From positions 952,213 through 1,016,212 of the forward strand of contig CAIKMD010000002.1 in assembly GCA_903828515.1 (NCBI GenBank): a stretch of 64,000 nucleotides of DNA, in the 5' to 3' direction. The notes under the pieces were generated by a model. That model worked only from the letters and a program-made list of their open reading frames with translations, did not search any database and was not told the origin of the DNA. A program made the position numbers and the translations under genes. This document shows positions 33,905-42,783 of the stretch, in pieces (position 1 is the first letter of the stretch; the number at the start of each line of letters is the position of its first letter). The stretch is from an uncultured Rhodospirillales bacterium (lineage in GTDB: Bacteria; Pseudomonadota; Alphaproteobacteria; ATCC43930; CGMCC-115725).

Positions 33905-35842
33905 ATGTGCGGCATCGCGGGAATATGGGATCAGCGCGCAAAAACCGGGCCCGACGCGCTGGGCTATGCGGCGCAGCGCATGGCCGACGCCATGCTCCAT
34001 CGCGGGCCCGACGCGGGCGACATCTGGTGCGACGCCGAGGCCGGCCTGGCGCTGAGCCATCGCCGCCTCTCGATCATCGATCTGTCGCCGGCCGGCGCGC
34101 AGCCGATGGTGTCGTCGTGCGGGCGCTTCGTGATCTCGTTCAACGGCGAGGTGTTCAATTTCGCCGAGTTGCGCCCCGAGCTCGAAGCGGCGGGCCGGCG
34201 CTTTCGCGGCCATAGCGATACCGAGGTGATCGTCGAGGGTTGCGCCCAATGGGGCGTCGAGGCGACGGTCAAGCGCCTCATCGGCATGTTCGCGGTGGCG
34301 CTGTGGGACCGGCAGACGCGGACGCTCCATCTCGTGCGCGACCGGCTCGGCATCAAGCCGCTCTATTGGGCGCAACTCGGCGACACGCTGATCTTCGGGT
34401 CGGAGCTGAAGGCGCTACGCACGCATGCGAACTGGACGCCCGAGTTGGATCGCGACGCCGCTGCCGCGTTCCTCCGGTTCCAATACATCCCCGGCCCCGG
34501 CACGATCTATCGCGGGGTGCAGAAGCAACCGCCCGGCACGATCATCGCGCTGCGCGCGGGTGCGGCACCGAAGATCACGCCGTATTGGTCGCTCGAGGAC
34601 GTCGCGCGCGAGGGCCAGGCCAATCGTTTTTCGGGCAGCGAGGACGAGGCGGTCGACGCGCTCGACGCACTGTTGGGCGACGCCGTGAAACGACGCATGA
34701 TCGCCGACGTGCCGCTCGGCGCGTTTCTGTCGGGGGGCATCGATTCATCGACCGTCGTCGCGCTGATGCAGGCGAACAACGCGCGCAAGGTCCGCACCTT
34801 CACCATCGGCTTTCACGAGAAGGGCTATAACGAGGCCGAGCATGCGAAGGCGGTCGCCGCGCATCTCGGCACCGACCATACCGAGCTCTACATCTCGCCC
34901 GAGCACGCGACCTCGGTGATCCCGTTGTTGCCCGACATGTACGACGAGCCGTTTTCCGACGCGTCGCAGATCCCAACGTTTCTCGTGTCCGAAATGACGC
35001 GCAAGCACGTGACCGTGGCGCTGTCGGGCGACGGCGGCGACGAGCTGTTCGGCGGCTACAACAAATATTTCCAGATGGGACGGCTGTTGCGCACGCTCGA
35101 TCATCTGCCGGTCGGTTTGCGGCGGATGGCGGCGGCATCGCTGCGCGGTGTGCCGCGTGGGGCATGGGCGGCTATCGCGCAGGCGATCCCCGAAAGCCGC
35201 CGCCCGGCGCAGCTCGACGACAAGATGATGAAGCTCGCGGGCGTGATGGAAGGCGGCAGCGACAATTTCTATCAGCTCGTGGTGACCCACTGGCCCCATT
35301 CGGAAACCATGGTGGCGGGCGCGGCGCGGCCGTTGAACATCGTCGACGACCGCGCGGCCACCGCGATGATCGCCAACCCGGTCGAGCGCATGCAGTATCT
35401 CGACACCATGACCTATCTGCCCGAGGACATCCTGACCAAGGTCGATCGCGCGTCGATGGCGGTGTCGCTCGAAGCGCGCGTGCCGCTGCTCGATCATCGC
35501 GTCGTCGCATTCAGCTGGTCGCTGCCGCCGCAATGGAAGGCGCGGCCGGGCGGCGGGAAATATCTCCTGCGCCGCGTGCTCGACCGCTATGTCCCGCGTC
35601 ACCTGATCGAGCGGCCGAAGATGGGTTTCGCCGTGCCGATCGATTCCTGGCTGCGCGGCCCGTTGCGCGATTGGGCCGAGGATCTGCTCGATGAGACGCG
35701 GCTCAAACGCGAAGGCGTATTGGAAGCCGCACCGATCCGCGAGAAATGGGCCGAGCATCTGTCGGGCAAACGCAACTGGCAGTACATGCTGTGGGACGTG
35801 CTGATGTTCCAGGCGTGGAAAGCGCGCTGGTTACCGGGTTGA
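33905..35842 (+). CDS. asnB: Asparagine synthase (glutamine-hydrolysing)
   Basis: 645 residues. The N-terminal class II glutaminase begins MCGIAGIWD with nucleophile Cys2. HRGPDAGD, SHRRLSIIDLSPAGAQPM and SFNGEVFNFAELRPEL are standard. The synthetase half has the ATP-pyrophosphatase loop SGGIDSS (276-282), SGDGGDELFGGY and EDILTKVDRASMAVSLEARVP. It converts aspartate plus glutamine to asparagine with ATP, or amidates a related acid: the long asnB form is also used in exopolysaccharide or peptide pathways. No biosynthetic cluster surrounds it. Confidence 0.92.
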   Translation: MCGIAGIWDQRAKTGPDALGYAAQRMADAMLHRGPDAGDIWCDAEAGLALSHRRLSIIDLSPAGAQPMVSSCGRFVISFNGEVFNFAELRPELEAAGRRFRGHSDTEVIVEGCAQWGVEATVKRLIGMFAVALWDRQTRTLHLVRDRLGIKPLYWAQLGDTLIFGSELKALRTHANWTPELDRDAAAAFLRFQYIPGPGTIYRGVQKQPPGTIIALRAGAAPKITPYWSLEDVAREGQANRFSGSEDEAVDALDALLGDAVKRRMIADVPLGAFLSGGIDSSTVVALMQANNARKVRTFTIGFHEKGYNEAEHAKAVAAHLGTDHTELYISPEHATSVIPLLPDMYDEPFSDASQIPTFLVSEMTRKHVTVALSGDGGDELFGGYNKYFQMGRLLRTLDHLPVGLRRMAAASLRGVPRGAWAAIAQAIPESRRPAQLDDKMMKLAGVMEGGSDNFYQLVVTHWPHSETMVAGAARPLNIVDDRAATAMIANPVERMQYLDTMTYLPEDILTKVDRASMAVSLEARVPLLDHRVVAFSWSLPPQWKARPGGGKYLLRRVLDRYVPRHLIERPKMGFAVPIDSWLRGPLRDWAEDLLDETRLKREGVLEAAPIREKWAEHLSGKRNWQYMLWDVLMFQAWKARWLPG

Positions 35843-35875
35843 AAGACGCCTCAGTTTTATCTCAGCGTTGGAGCC

Positions 35876-36298
35876 TTAATATCCGAAAATCGCATGACCG
35901 AACCAGAAAAGACCGAACAAGGCGACAAACGGTGCGCCTGTCTGACAGATTACCATGATTACGCTAACGGGGCTTCCCGAGCCGACCGATATGCGCCAAG
36001 TCGGGTCGTGTCGACTATTTCTGCCCCACTCCATCATGTCATTTCCGATCACGGCTCCGAGGCTATACACGCCAACGGATAGAACTACTAAGAACGGCCC
36101 AGCCACGAAGCCGCTCGATCGTTGACTCACTGTAAACCAGTTAAAAAACCAGCTAGCCGGCCCGCCAAAATATTGCGTCACGACTGCAACGAACCAAGGG
36201 CCTCCAGTTACACCAAGACAAAATAGAGCCAGTCGTGAAGCCATCATCCGGTGACGCGATGAAAGGACACGCAACGCGTAAGGGATACGCATAATCAC
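35876..36298 (-). CDS. Membrane protein of unknown function, AT-richer than neighbours
   Basis: 140 residues from a GTG with GGAG about 9 bases upstream. Four hydrophobic helices can be seen (LALFCLGVTGGPWFVAVV, FVAGPFLVVLSVGVYSLGAV, VSVIMVICQTGAP and VALFGLFWFGHAIFGY). No family recognised. One counted line here is 47% G+C against about 70% in the adjoining recJ, so recent acquisition is likely. It starts 12 bp after the recJ stop on the same strand. Confidence 0.6.
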   Translation of the reverse strand: MIMRIPYALRVLSSRHRMMASRLALFCLGVTGGPWFVAVVTQYFGGPASWFFNWFTVSQRSSGFVAGPFLVVLSVGVYSLGAVIGNDMMEWGRNSRHDPTWRISVGSGSPVSVIMVICQTGAPFVALFGLFWFGHAIFGY

Positions 36299-36309
36299 TA
36301 TGCATGCTC

Positions 36310-38082
36310 CTATCTAAGCGCGGGCGCTGCGTCGTCGATGAACAACTGAACGCTGTTGCGGCCCTGCCAGGTATCGGCACGCAGGTGCCCGGCGACATGG
36401 AACCCGGCGCCTTGCGATTGCAGCAAGGCCTGCCCCAGTTTGCTGTCGCCGTTCAGCGCGCGGAACGCGATGCCCTTCAACCGCGCGTTGCTCGCGCCGT
36501 CGCTGAAGACGCAGCGGACATGCTCGGTGCCGACGATATCGGCGCGCGCCACGCGCAAATTCGGAAAGACGAAGCGCGGCTCGGAATTGCCGGTGCCGAA
36601 GGGGCCGATCCGGTCGATGATCTCGGCGAGTTCCGTCGTCGCCGCCGAGGCCGACAGCGCGCCGTCGATGCCGAGTTCCGGCACCGGCTTCTCGCTGCCC
36701 ATCGCCTCGGTCACCCGCGCATCGAGAAAGTCGCGAAACGCCGATAGCTTGCCCGCCTCGACGGTGAACCCCGCCGCCATCGCGTGCCCGCCGCCGTTGA
36801 GCAACAACCCGGCCTGCTGGGCGGCGATCACCGCGGGTCCCAATGCAAAGCCCGGTACCGAGCGGCCCGATCCGCGCCCGACGCCGCCTTCCATCGCGAC
36901 GACGCAACCCGGCCGGTTGAAGCGATCCTTCAGGCGGCTCGCGACGATGCCGATCACGCCGGGATGCCAGTTCTCGCCCGACGCGAACGCCACCGCATGG
37001 CCCGGATCGCCCTCGACCTGCTCGATCGCCTGGGCCTGCACCGACGCCTCGATCGCGCGCCGCTCGGCGTTGAGCGCGTGAAGATGCGCCGCCAGATTGC
37101 GCGCCTCCTCGGGGTCTTCTGTCGATAAGAGCCGCGCGCCGAGATCGGCCTCGCCGACCCGCCCGCCCGCGTTGACGCGCGGACCAAGGATGAACCCGGC
37201 GTGATACGCATCGAGCTTTTCGCCGACGCCCGCGACATCCGCCAACGCGGTCAGTCCGATATTCTGTCGCCGCCGGATGATCTTGAGGCCCTGCGCCACC
37301 AGCGCGCGATTGACGCCGGTCAATGGCACCACATCGCACACCGTGCCGAGCGCGACGAGATCGAGCCATTGAACGAGATTCGGTTCTTGCCGCTCGCCAT
37401 ACCATCCGGCCAGCCGCAAGGCGCGATTGATTCCGGTGACCAACAGAAATGTCACGCCGACCGCCGCGAGTTGACCATGCGGACTGTCTTCGTCGACGCG
37501 GTTCGGATCGATCACCGCGAGCGCGGGCGGCAAGGCCGGATCGCCCAGATGATGATCGACCACGATGACGTCGAGCCCGACGCGTTGCGCCTCGCCCAAC
37601 GCCTCATGCGCCATGATCCCGCAATCGACGGTGACGACGACGCCAGCACCCTGCGCCTTAAGCTTCACCAACGCCGGCCCGTTCGGGCCGTAGCCTTCAC
37701 GCCGCCGGTCGGGAATATAGATCGTGGATTTCGCGCCGACCGCCTCGAAGAACCGCGTCAGCAGCGCCGACGAGGTTGCGCCATCGACATCGTAATCGCC
37801 GAAGATCGCGATCGTCTCGCCGCGCTTGATCGCAGCAACCAGGCGAACGACCGCCTTGTCGAGATCCTTCAGATGCGACGGATCGGGCAGGAACTGCCGC
37901 AGCGTCGGCAACAGAAATGCCTCGGCATCATCTTCGCCGACACCGCGCGCCGCCAGCAGCCGCCCGACGATTTCGGGAAAGCCGAAGCGCTGCGCCATGG
38001 CGAGGCCGGCGCGATCGTCACCGCCGCGCGCGCGCCAGCGCCGGCCCGACAGCGAATTCTCGACGCCGAGAACGGCATCCAT
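36310..38082 (-). CDS. recJ: Single-stranded-DNA-specific exonuclease RecJ
   Basis: 590 residues, normal family length. DHH domain: motif I DYDVDG (96-101), VDCG, and motif III DHH (176-178). The DHHA1 part carries RVNAGGRVGEADLG and GGGHAMAAGFTVE. The C-terminal OB-fold (FPNLRVARADIVG) binds DNA. RecJ degrades single-stranded DNA 5' to 3' in recombination and mismatch/base-excision repair. The start follows the glpX stop directly, in the conserved alphaproteobacterial order hom-glpX-recJ. Confidence 0.95.
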   Translation of the reverse strand: MDAVLGVENSLSGRRWRARGGDDRAGLAMAQRFGFPEIVGRLLAARGVGEDDAEAFLLPTLRQFLPDPSHLKDLDKAVVRLVAAIKRGETIAIFGDYDVDGATSSALLTRFFEAVGAKSTIYIPDRRREGYGPNGPALVKLKAQGAGVVVTVDCGIMAHEALGEAQRVGLDVIVVDHHLGDPALPPALAVIDPNRVDEDSPHGQLAAVGVTFLLVTGINRALRLAGWYGERQEPNLVQWLDLVALGTVCDVVPLTGVNRALVAQGLKIIRRRQNIGLTALADVAGVGEKLDAYHAGFILGPRVNAGGRVGEADLGARLLSTEDPEEARNLAAHLHALNAERRAIEASVQAQAIEQVEGDPGHAVAFASGENWHPGVIGIVASRLKDRFNRPGCVVAMEGGVGRGSGRSVPGFALGPAVIAAQQAGLLLNGGGHAMAAGFTVEAGKLSAFRDFLDARVTEAMGSEKPVPELGIDGALSASAATTELAEIIDRIGPFGTGNSEPRFVFPNLRVARADIVGTEHVRCVFSDGASNARLKGIAFRALNGDSKLGQALLQSQGAGFHVAGHLRADTWQGRNSVQLFIDDAAPALR

Positions 38083-39054
38083 CTACATGCCGGGCTTGCG
38101 CACGGTGTTGTGCTGCGCATCGACGTAACGGACGGTGCCGGTCTTCGAGCGCATGACGATCGATTGCGTGGCGATGCCGCCGGGGATACGGCGCACGCCG
38201 GCCAGCATGTTGCCCGAGGTGACGCCGGTCGCCGCGAACATCACGTCGCCCTTCGCCAGATCGTGCAGCCCGTATTTGCGATTGAGGTCCTTGATCCCCA
38301 GTTTGGCCGCGCGGCCGCGTTCGTCGTCGTTGCGGAACAGCAGGCGCGCCTGCATGTGGCCGCCGATGCAGCGCAATGCCGCCGCCGCCAGCACGCCCTC
38401 GGGCGCGCCGCCCGAGCCGATATACATGTCGACACCGCTATCGGGCCGCGACGTCGCGATCACGCCGCTGACGTCGCCGTCCGAGATCAGCATGATCCGC
38501 GCGCCCGCCGCGCGCACCTTGGCGATGAGTTCAGCGTGCCGCGGGCGATCGAGGATGCACACGACGAGATCCGACACGTCGGTCTTCTTCGCCTTGGAGA
38601 GATTTTTCAGATTGGTCTCGGGTGTCTCGTCGAGATCGACGACCGCGCCCCAATCGGCGCCGATCGCGATCTTGTCCATGTAGACGTCGGGCGCGTTGAG
38701 GAAACCGTTGGCCTCGGCCATCGCGATGACGGCAAGCGCGTTCTGTCCGCCCTTGGCGGTGATCGTCGTCCCTTCGAGCGGATCGAGCGCAATGTCGATC
38801 TTCGGGCCCTGGCCGGTGCCGACCTTCTCGCCGATATAGAGCATCGGCGCTTCGTCGCGCTCGCCCTCGCCGATCACCACGGTGCCGTCGATGTTGAGCG
38901 CGTTGAGCGCCTGGCGCATCGCGTCGACCGCGGCCTGATCGGCGGCTTTCTCGTCGCCCCGCCCCATCAGCTTCGATGCCGCCAGCGCCGCGGCTTCGGT
39001 GACCCGCACCGCTTCGAGCGCCAGATTGCGGTCCATCGACATGTTATCGACCAT
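38083..39054 (-). CDS. glpX: Class II fructose-1,6-bisphosphatase
   Basis: 323 residues. GEGERDEAPMLYIGE and DPLEGTTITAKG are the metal and phosphate sites of the GlpX family; SGGAPEGVLAAAALRCIGG binds the sugar phosphate. It hydrolyses fructose-1,6-bisphosphate (in some bacteria also sedoheptulose-1,7-bisphosphate) in gluconeogenesis. It sits between homoserine dehydrogenase (14 bp gap) and recJ (adjacent), a gene order widespread in alphaproteobacteria. Confidence 0.95.
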   Translation of the reverse strand: MVDNMSMDRNLALEAVRVTEAAALAASKLMGRGDEKAADQAAVDAMRQALNALNIDGTVVIGEGERDEAPMLYIGEKVGTGQGPKIDIALDPLEGTTITAKGGQNALAVIAMAEANGFLNAPDVYMDKIAIGADWGAVVDLDETPETNLKNLSKAKKTDVSDLVVCILDRPRHAELIAKVRAAGARIMLISDGDVSGVIATSRPDSGVDMYIGSGGAPEGVLAAAALRCIGGHMQARLLFRNDDERGRAAKLGIKDLNRKYGLHDLAKGDVMFAATGVTSGNMLAGVRRIPGGIATQSIVMRSKTGTVRYVDAQHNTVRKPGM

Positions 39055-39067
39055 AACTTCTTTCTCC

Positions 39068-40360
39068 CTAAAGATTTTCGACGCGGATCGTCCGCGGCTT
39101 TTCCAAAACGGTGTTCAACGCCTCGATCCGCGCCATCGCGCGCAGCATCGCTGCTTCCTCGGTTTCATGCGTCGTCAGCACGATGGGCACCGCTTCGCCG
39201 GGCCGGCGGCCGCGCTGCAGCATCTGTTCCATCGAAACGGATTCATCGCGGAAGGCCGCCGTGATGTCGGCGATGACACCGGGCCGGTCGACCACCATGA
39301 GCCGCACGTAATAGGCGCCGCGATGACGCGCGATCGGCGCGCTCGGCTGGCGCGCGAGCACCGACGCGGGCAGCGCGAAGCCCGGCGCGCCGCGTCCTGT
39401 CGCGATATCGAGAATGTCGGCGACCACCGCCGAGGCCGTCGGCTCGGCGCCGGCGCCGCGTCCTTCCAGCGTTACGGTGCCGGCGAAATCGGCCTCGACC
39501 ATCACTGCGTTATGCACGCCCTCGACCCGCGCGAGCGGCGCCGCCAACGGCACCATGCAGGGATGAACGCGCTGCTCCAGCCCGTGCTCGGTCATCCGCG
39601 CGAGACCGAGGAGCTTGATGCGATAGCCGAGGTCTTGCGCGAAATCGATGTCGAGCGCGCTGACATGACGAATGCCCTCGACATGCACGCCGGCGAAATC
39701 GACCGCGCTGCCGAACGCGACAGCGGCGAGCAGCGCCAGTTTATGCGCGGTGTCGATGCCGTCGATATCGAAGCTCGGATCGGTCTCGGCATAGCCCAGG
39801 CTCTGCGCCTCGGCGAGGACGGCGGCGAAATCGCGGCGCGTCTCGCGCATCTGAGTAAGGATATAGTTGCAGGTCCCGTTGAGGATGCCACAGACGCGCA
39901 GGATGCGATTGGCGCCAAGGCCTTCGCGCAACGCCTTCAAGATCGGAATGCCGCCGGCGACCGCCGCCTCGAAGGCGAGCGTCACACCTTTGCTTTCGGC
40001 CAGCAGCGCCAGTTCGGTACCGTGATGGGCGAGCAGCGCCTTGTTGGCGGTGACGACGTGACGCGATTTTTCGAGCGCCGCGGTCACCACCTTGGCGGCC
40101 GCCCCGTCGCTGCCGCCGATCAGTTCGACCACCACGTCGATCCCCGGCGCCGCCGCCATCGCCACCGGATCGTCATGCCAGGCAACGCCGCCCAGATCGA
40201 TGCCGCGATCACGCTTGCGGTCGCGCGCCGAGACGCCGACCAGTTCGAGCTTCCGACCGGCATGGCGCTCGAGCAAAGCGGCATTGCGGCGCAGCAACGC
40301 GACGACGCCGCCGCCGACCGTGCCGAGCCCGGCAATCGCGATTTTGAGGGGTGGTTTCAT
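39068..40360 (-). CDS. hom: Homoserine dehydrogenase
   Basis: 430 residues from ATG 40360. The NAD(P)-binding start KIAIAGLGTVGGGVVALL is followed by TANKALLAHHG, GGIPILKALREGLGANRI and NGTCNYILTQM. The catalytic region has GYAETDPSFDIDGIDTAHKLA and the C-terminal ACT domain VRLMVVDRPGVIADITAAF, which senses threonine. It reduces aspartate semialdehyde to homoserine for threonine and methionine. An upstream aminotransferase gene often found in relatives is absent; an NMT1-type binding protein gene diverges instead. Confidence 0.95.
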   Translation of the reverse strand: MKPPLKIAIAGLGTVGGGVVALLRRNAALLERHAGRKLELVGVSARDRKRDRGIDLGGVAWHDDPVAMAAAPGIDVVVELIGGSDGAAAKVVTAALEKSRHVVTANKALLAHHGTELALLAESKGVTLAFEAAVAGGIPILKALREGLGANRILRVCGILNGTCNYILTQMRETRRDFAAVLAEAQSLGYAETDPSFDIDGIDTAHKLALLAAVAFGSAVDFAGVHVEGIRHVSALDIDFAQDLGYRIKLLGLARMTEHGLEQRVHPCMVPLAAPLARVEGVHNAVMVEADFAGTVTLEGRGAGAEPTASAVVADILDIATGRGAPGFALPASVLARQPSAPIARHRGAYYVRLMVVDRPGVIADITAAFRDESVSMEQMLQRGRRPGEAVPIVLTTHETEEAAMLRAMARIEALNTVLEKPRTIRVENL

Positions 40361-40534
40361 GCCGCGACAGGGTGCGACAGATTCGGCTTCGTGGCAACGG
40401 CTGGAACTGCTTTTAACCGTCTTGTGTTTCCCCGAGTCGCAACGTCCTTGCTTTGGATCGCCGCCCATGCCTCAATCAAAAGATGCCCGAATTAACCTCG
40501 TTGTCATGAAAACGGACACGGTCAGGGAGGAAAA

Positions 40535-41554
40535 ATGCCTTTGTTCCGGCGAAGTTTCCTAGCGTTCGCGATGGTCGCACTTTTCGGTTGCGCGTTCGGC
40601 GCGGTCGGATCGGCCGCCGAACATGCCAAGATCGGCGTGGTCCGCTCGACCTTGTCGGCACCGATCTATCTCGCCATCGACCGGGGCTTCTTCACCGATG
40701 AAGGCATCGAGCCCGAGCTGATCTTTTTCGAGGCGGCGCAGCCGATCTTCGTTGCCACCGTGTCGGGCGATCTCGATTTCGGCGTCAGCGGCGTCACCGG
40801 CGGGCTCTATCAGTTTGCCATCCAGGACGCGCTGCGCTTCATCGCCGCGCATTCCCGCGAGGTGCCGGGCTTCCACGGCTACGGCATCTTCGTCTCCAAT
40901 GCCGCCGACGCCGCCGGGCTCAAGACATTGAAAGACATTCCCGGCCATAGCGGCGGCGTCAATACGGTGGGCTCGTCGTTCCATTACAGTTTCGCCCTGA
41001 TCGCGGAGAAGTACGGCTTCGACCTGAAGTCGGTCGAGATCAAGCCGCTGCAATCGAACCCCGCCATCGGCTCGGCGATCGCCGGCGGGACGGTCGACGT
41101 TGCGATCGTCTCGAACGTCTATGGGCTCGGACCGGTGAGCCGCGGCCAGGCGAAAGTCCTCGGCTGGGTCGGCGACGAGACGCCGTGGCAATTGGGCGTG
41201 GTCGCCGTGTCGACCAAGGCCGCCGACACGCGCAGCGACTATATTCAGCGCTTCCTGCGCGCCTACCGGAAAGGCGCGCGCCTCTACCACGATGCCGTCA
41301 CCGGCCCCGACGAACGCCAGAAAATCGGCCCCGATACCGAGGCGATGATGGCGATGGTCGGCAAGGCGATTGGGCAGTCGACCGAGGAAGCGATGAAAGC
41401 GATCGCCTATGCCGATCCCGACGAGCGGCTCGACGCCAAGGACATCGCGCATCAGGCGGCGTGGTACATCCAGCAGGGCATGATCAAAGGCGAGTTCGAC
41501 GCCGACAAGATCGTCGACAAGCGCTACGTGATCCCGCTCTCCGATAAAAAATAG
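40535..41554 (+). CDS. NMT1/TauA-type ABC substrate-binding protein
   Basis: 339 residues with GGGAGGAA before the ATG and a signal peptide (LAFAMVALFGCAFGAVGSA|AE). Family start KIGVVRSTLSAPIYLAIDRGFF. It is a clear paralogue of the 7090-8097 product (shared GDETPWQ...VSTK, GARLYHDA, and AWYIQQGMIKGEFDADKIV against AWFEAQGLVKGHADAD). No transporter gene is adjacent: homoserine dehydrogenase diverges upstream and the OmpA-like lipoprotein converges downstream, so this gene is solitary. Confidence 0.88.
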   Translation: MPLFRRSFLAFAMVALFGCAFGAVGSAAEHAKIGVVRSTLSAPIYLAIDRGFFTDEGIEPELIFFEAAQPIFVATVSGDLDFGVSGVTGGLYQFAIQDALRFIAAHSREVPGFHGYGIFVSNAADAAGLKTLKDIPGHSGGVNTVGSSFHYSFALIAEKYGFDLKSVEIKPLQSNPAIGSAIAGGTVDVAIVSNVYGLGPVSRGQAKVLGWVGDETPWQLGVVAVSTKAADTRSDYIQRFLRAYRKGARLYHDAVTGPDERQKIGPDTEAMMAMVGKAIGQSTEEAMKAIAYADPDERLDAKDIAHQAAWYIQQGMIKGEFDADKIVDKRYVIPLSDKK

Positions 41555-41596
41555 GCCCGCGGCTTCAACGCAAGACGCGGCCCATTCGACCGAGGA

Positions 41597-42670
41597 TCAA
41601 TTCTCGAAATAGACCTCGGCGCGCGGAATATCGCTGCCGCCACGCGCCGCGACAGGGGCGGCTTCGACGGAAATATCCTTGGCGGCAACGCCGCTATCGG
41701 TCAGTCCCACCAACACCGCCTGCGCCCGGTCGAGCGCCAGGGTCAGCCGGTCCATCGCGCTGCCGCTGCCGGCATCGCCAAACCCCACGATTCGGATTCG
41801 TCCGCCGCTGTCGGCATGGAGCTTCACGATCTCGGCGATCGTGCCGCGCAACGCGCCCGACACCAAAGCCGAGCCGGTACCGAAGCTGATATCGGCGACG
41901 CGATAGGACACTGCCGGCCCGCGCGATTTCGCGGTCGGCCGCGAATTGGCCGGCACCGAAACCGTTTCGGGTGGCGGCGGTGCCGCCCGAGTCGCTTGAG
42001 CCGGCGGCGCGGCCGAGGCGACACGTCCGACATTGGGCGGCGGCGGCGCCGGGTTCGCGGCTTCGCCTTGGGGCATCGCCCGAGTCGTCGGACTGGCGAG
42101 TGTCGATTCAGCGGGCGGCGCTTCGCTGCCGCGCGACGTCGCGCGTTGCCGCGTCGACGCCGAGGGTGCAGAGGGCGGGGTCGCGGCGGCAATCGGCGGT
42201 TCAGGCACCGGCGGCGGCAGTGACGACGCGGGTACCCCGCTCTGAAGCGGCGGCACGCTTGATGCCGTTGTCGTCGTGGCCGGCGTGGTATCCGCCGCGC
42301 CGGGCCGCGGCGGGACCGGCGGCGCGGTGCCCGTGGTTCGACCGGGCTGCAGATCGTCGTTGCTGTATCGCGCGTTGTTGCGGTCGGCAACCAAACTGTT
42401 GGCCATCTTGTCGCGATCGATCGAACTCAACGCGGTGCTCGGCGCCTCGGGCACGCTCGCCAGATTCGGATAGGGCTCGTTGGCGCCTTCCTGAAGGTTC
42501 TGATCGTTGTCGCCTTTGCCGAGATTGTCGTTCTTCGACGCGCCCGTGAGATCGCGATACCAGGACACCGGATTGACCGCATTGGGAACAGAGGAGCATC
42601 CCGCGAGCCCCGCAATCATTGCCGCGGCGATAACCAAGCTTGCCTTGCTCCGCACTACCAACTGCTCCAT
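41597..42670 (-). CDS. Pro-rich OmpA-like lipoprotein
   Basis: 357 residues. The lipobox LAGC places the lipid-bearing Cys at 25. A long linker (about 105-240) is rich in Pro, Ala, Ser and Thr and probably spans the periplasm. The C-terminal ~110 residues match an OmpA/MotB-like domain that binds peptidoglycan (ISFGTGSALVSGALRGTIAE, IRIVGFGDAGSGSAMDRLTLALDRAQAV). It likely links outer membrane and cell wall. It is divergent from phaC. Confidence 0.8.
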   Translation of the reverse strand: MEQLVVRSKASLVIAAAMIAGLAGCSSVPNAVNPVSWYRDLTGASKNDNLGKGDNDQNLQEGANEPYPNLASVPEAPSTALSSIDRDKMANSLVADRNNARYSNDDLQPGRTTGTAPPVPPRPGAADTTPATTTTASSVPPLQSGVPASSLPPPVPEPPIAAATPPSAPSASTRQRATSRGSEAPPAESTLASPTTRAMPQGEAANPAPPPPNVGRVASAAPPAQATRAAPPPPETVSVPANSRPTAKSRGPAVSYRVADISFGTGSALVSGALRGTIAEIVKLHADSGGRIRIVGFGDAGSGSAMDRLTLALDRAQAVLVGLTDSGVAAKDISVEAAPVAARGGSDIPRAEVYFEN

Positions 42671-42783
42671 ATAGATAGTCCCTGCGCGCGGCCGGGGCTG
42701 GTGTCGTGGTTTCGCAACGTCCCTGCCTCCATCGGCCGCTGGCGGATGCTACCAAGGAGGCGCTACGGCGCAAGGACGAAAAG

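Noticed and set aside
37201..39264. Long plus-strand open frame opposite recJ and glpX
   Set aside because: The protein is Arg/Asp/His-rich without domains and lies antisense to two well-supported conserved genes; it follows from high G+C in the third codon position of the real genes.
41555..41596. GC-rich hairpin between the 40535 binding-protein gene and the OmpA-like gene
   Set aside because: The arms (GGCCCGCG and CGCGGCCC) are not true reverse complements and there is no T-run.
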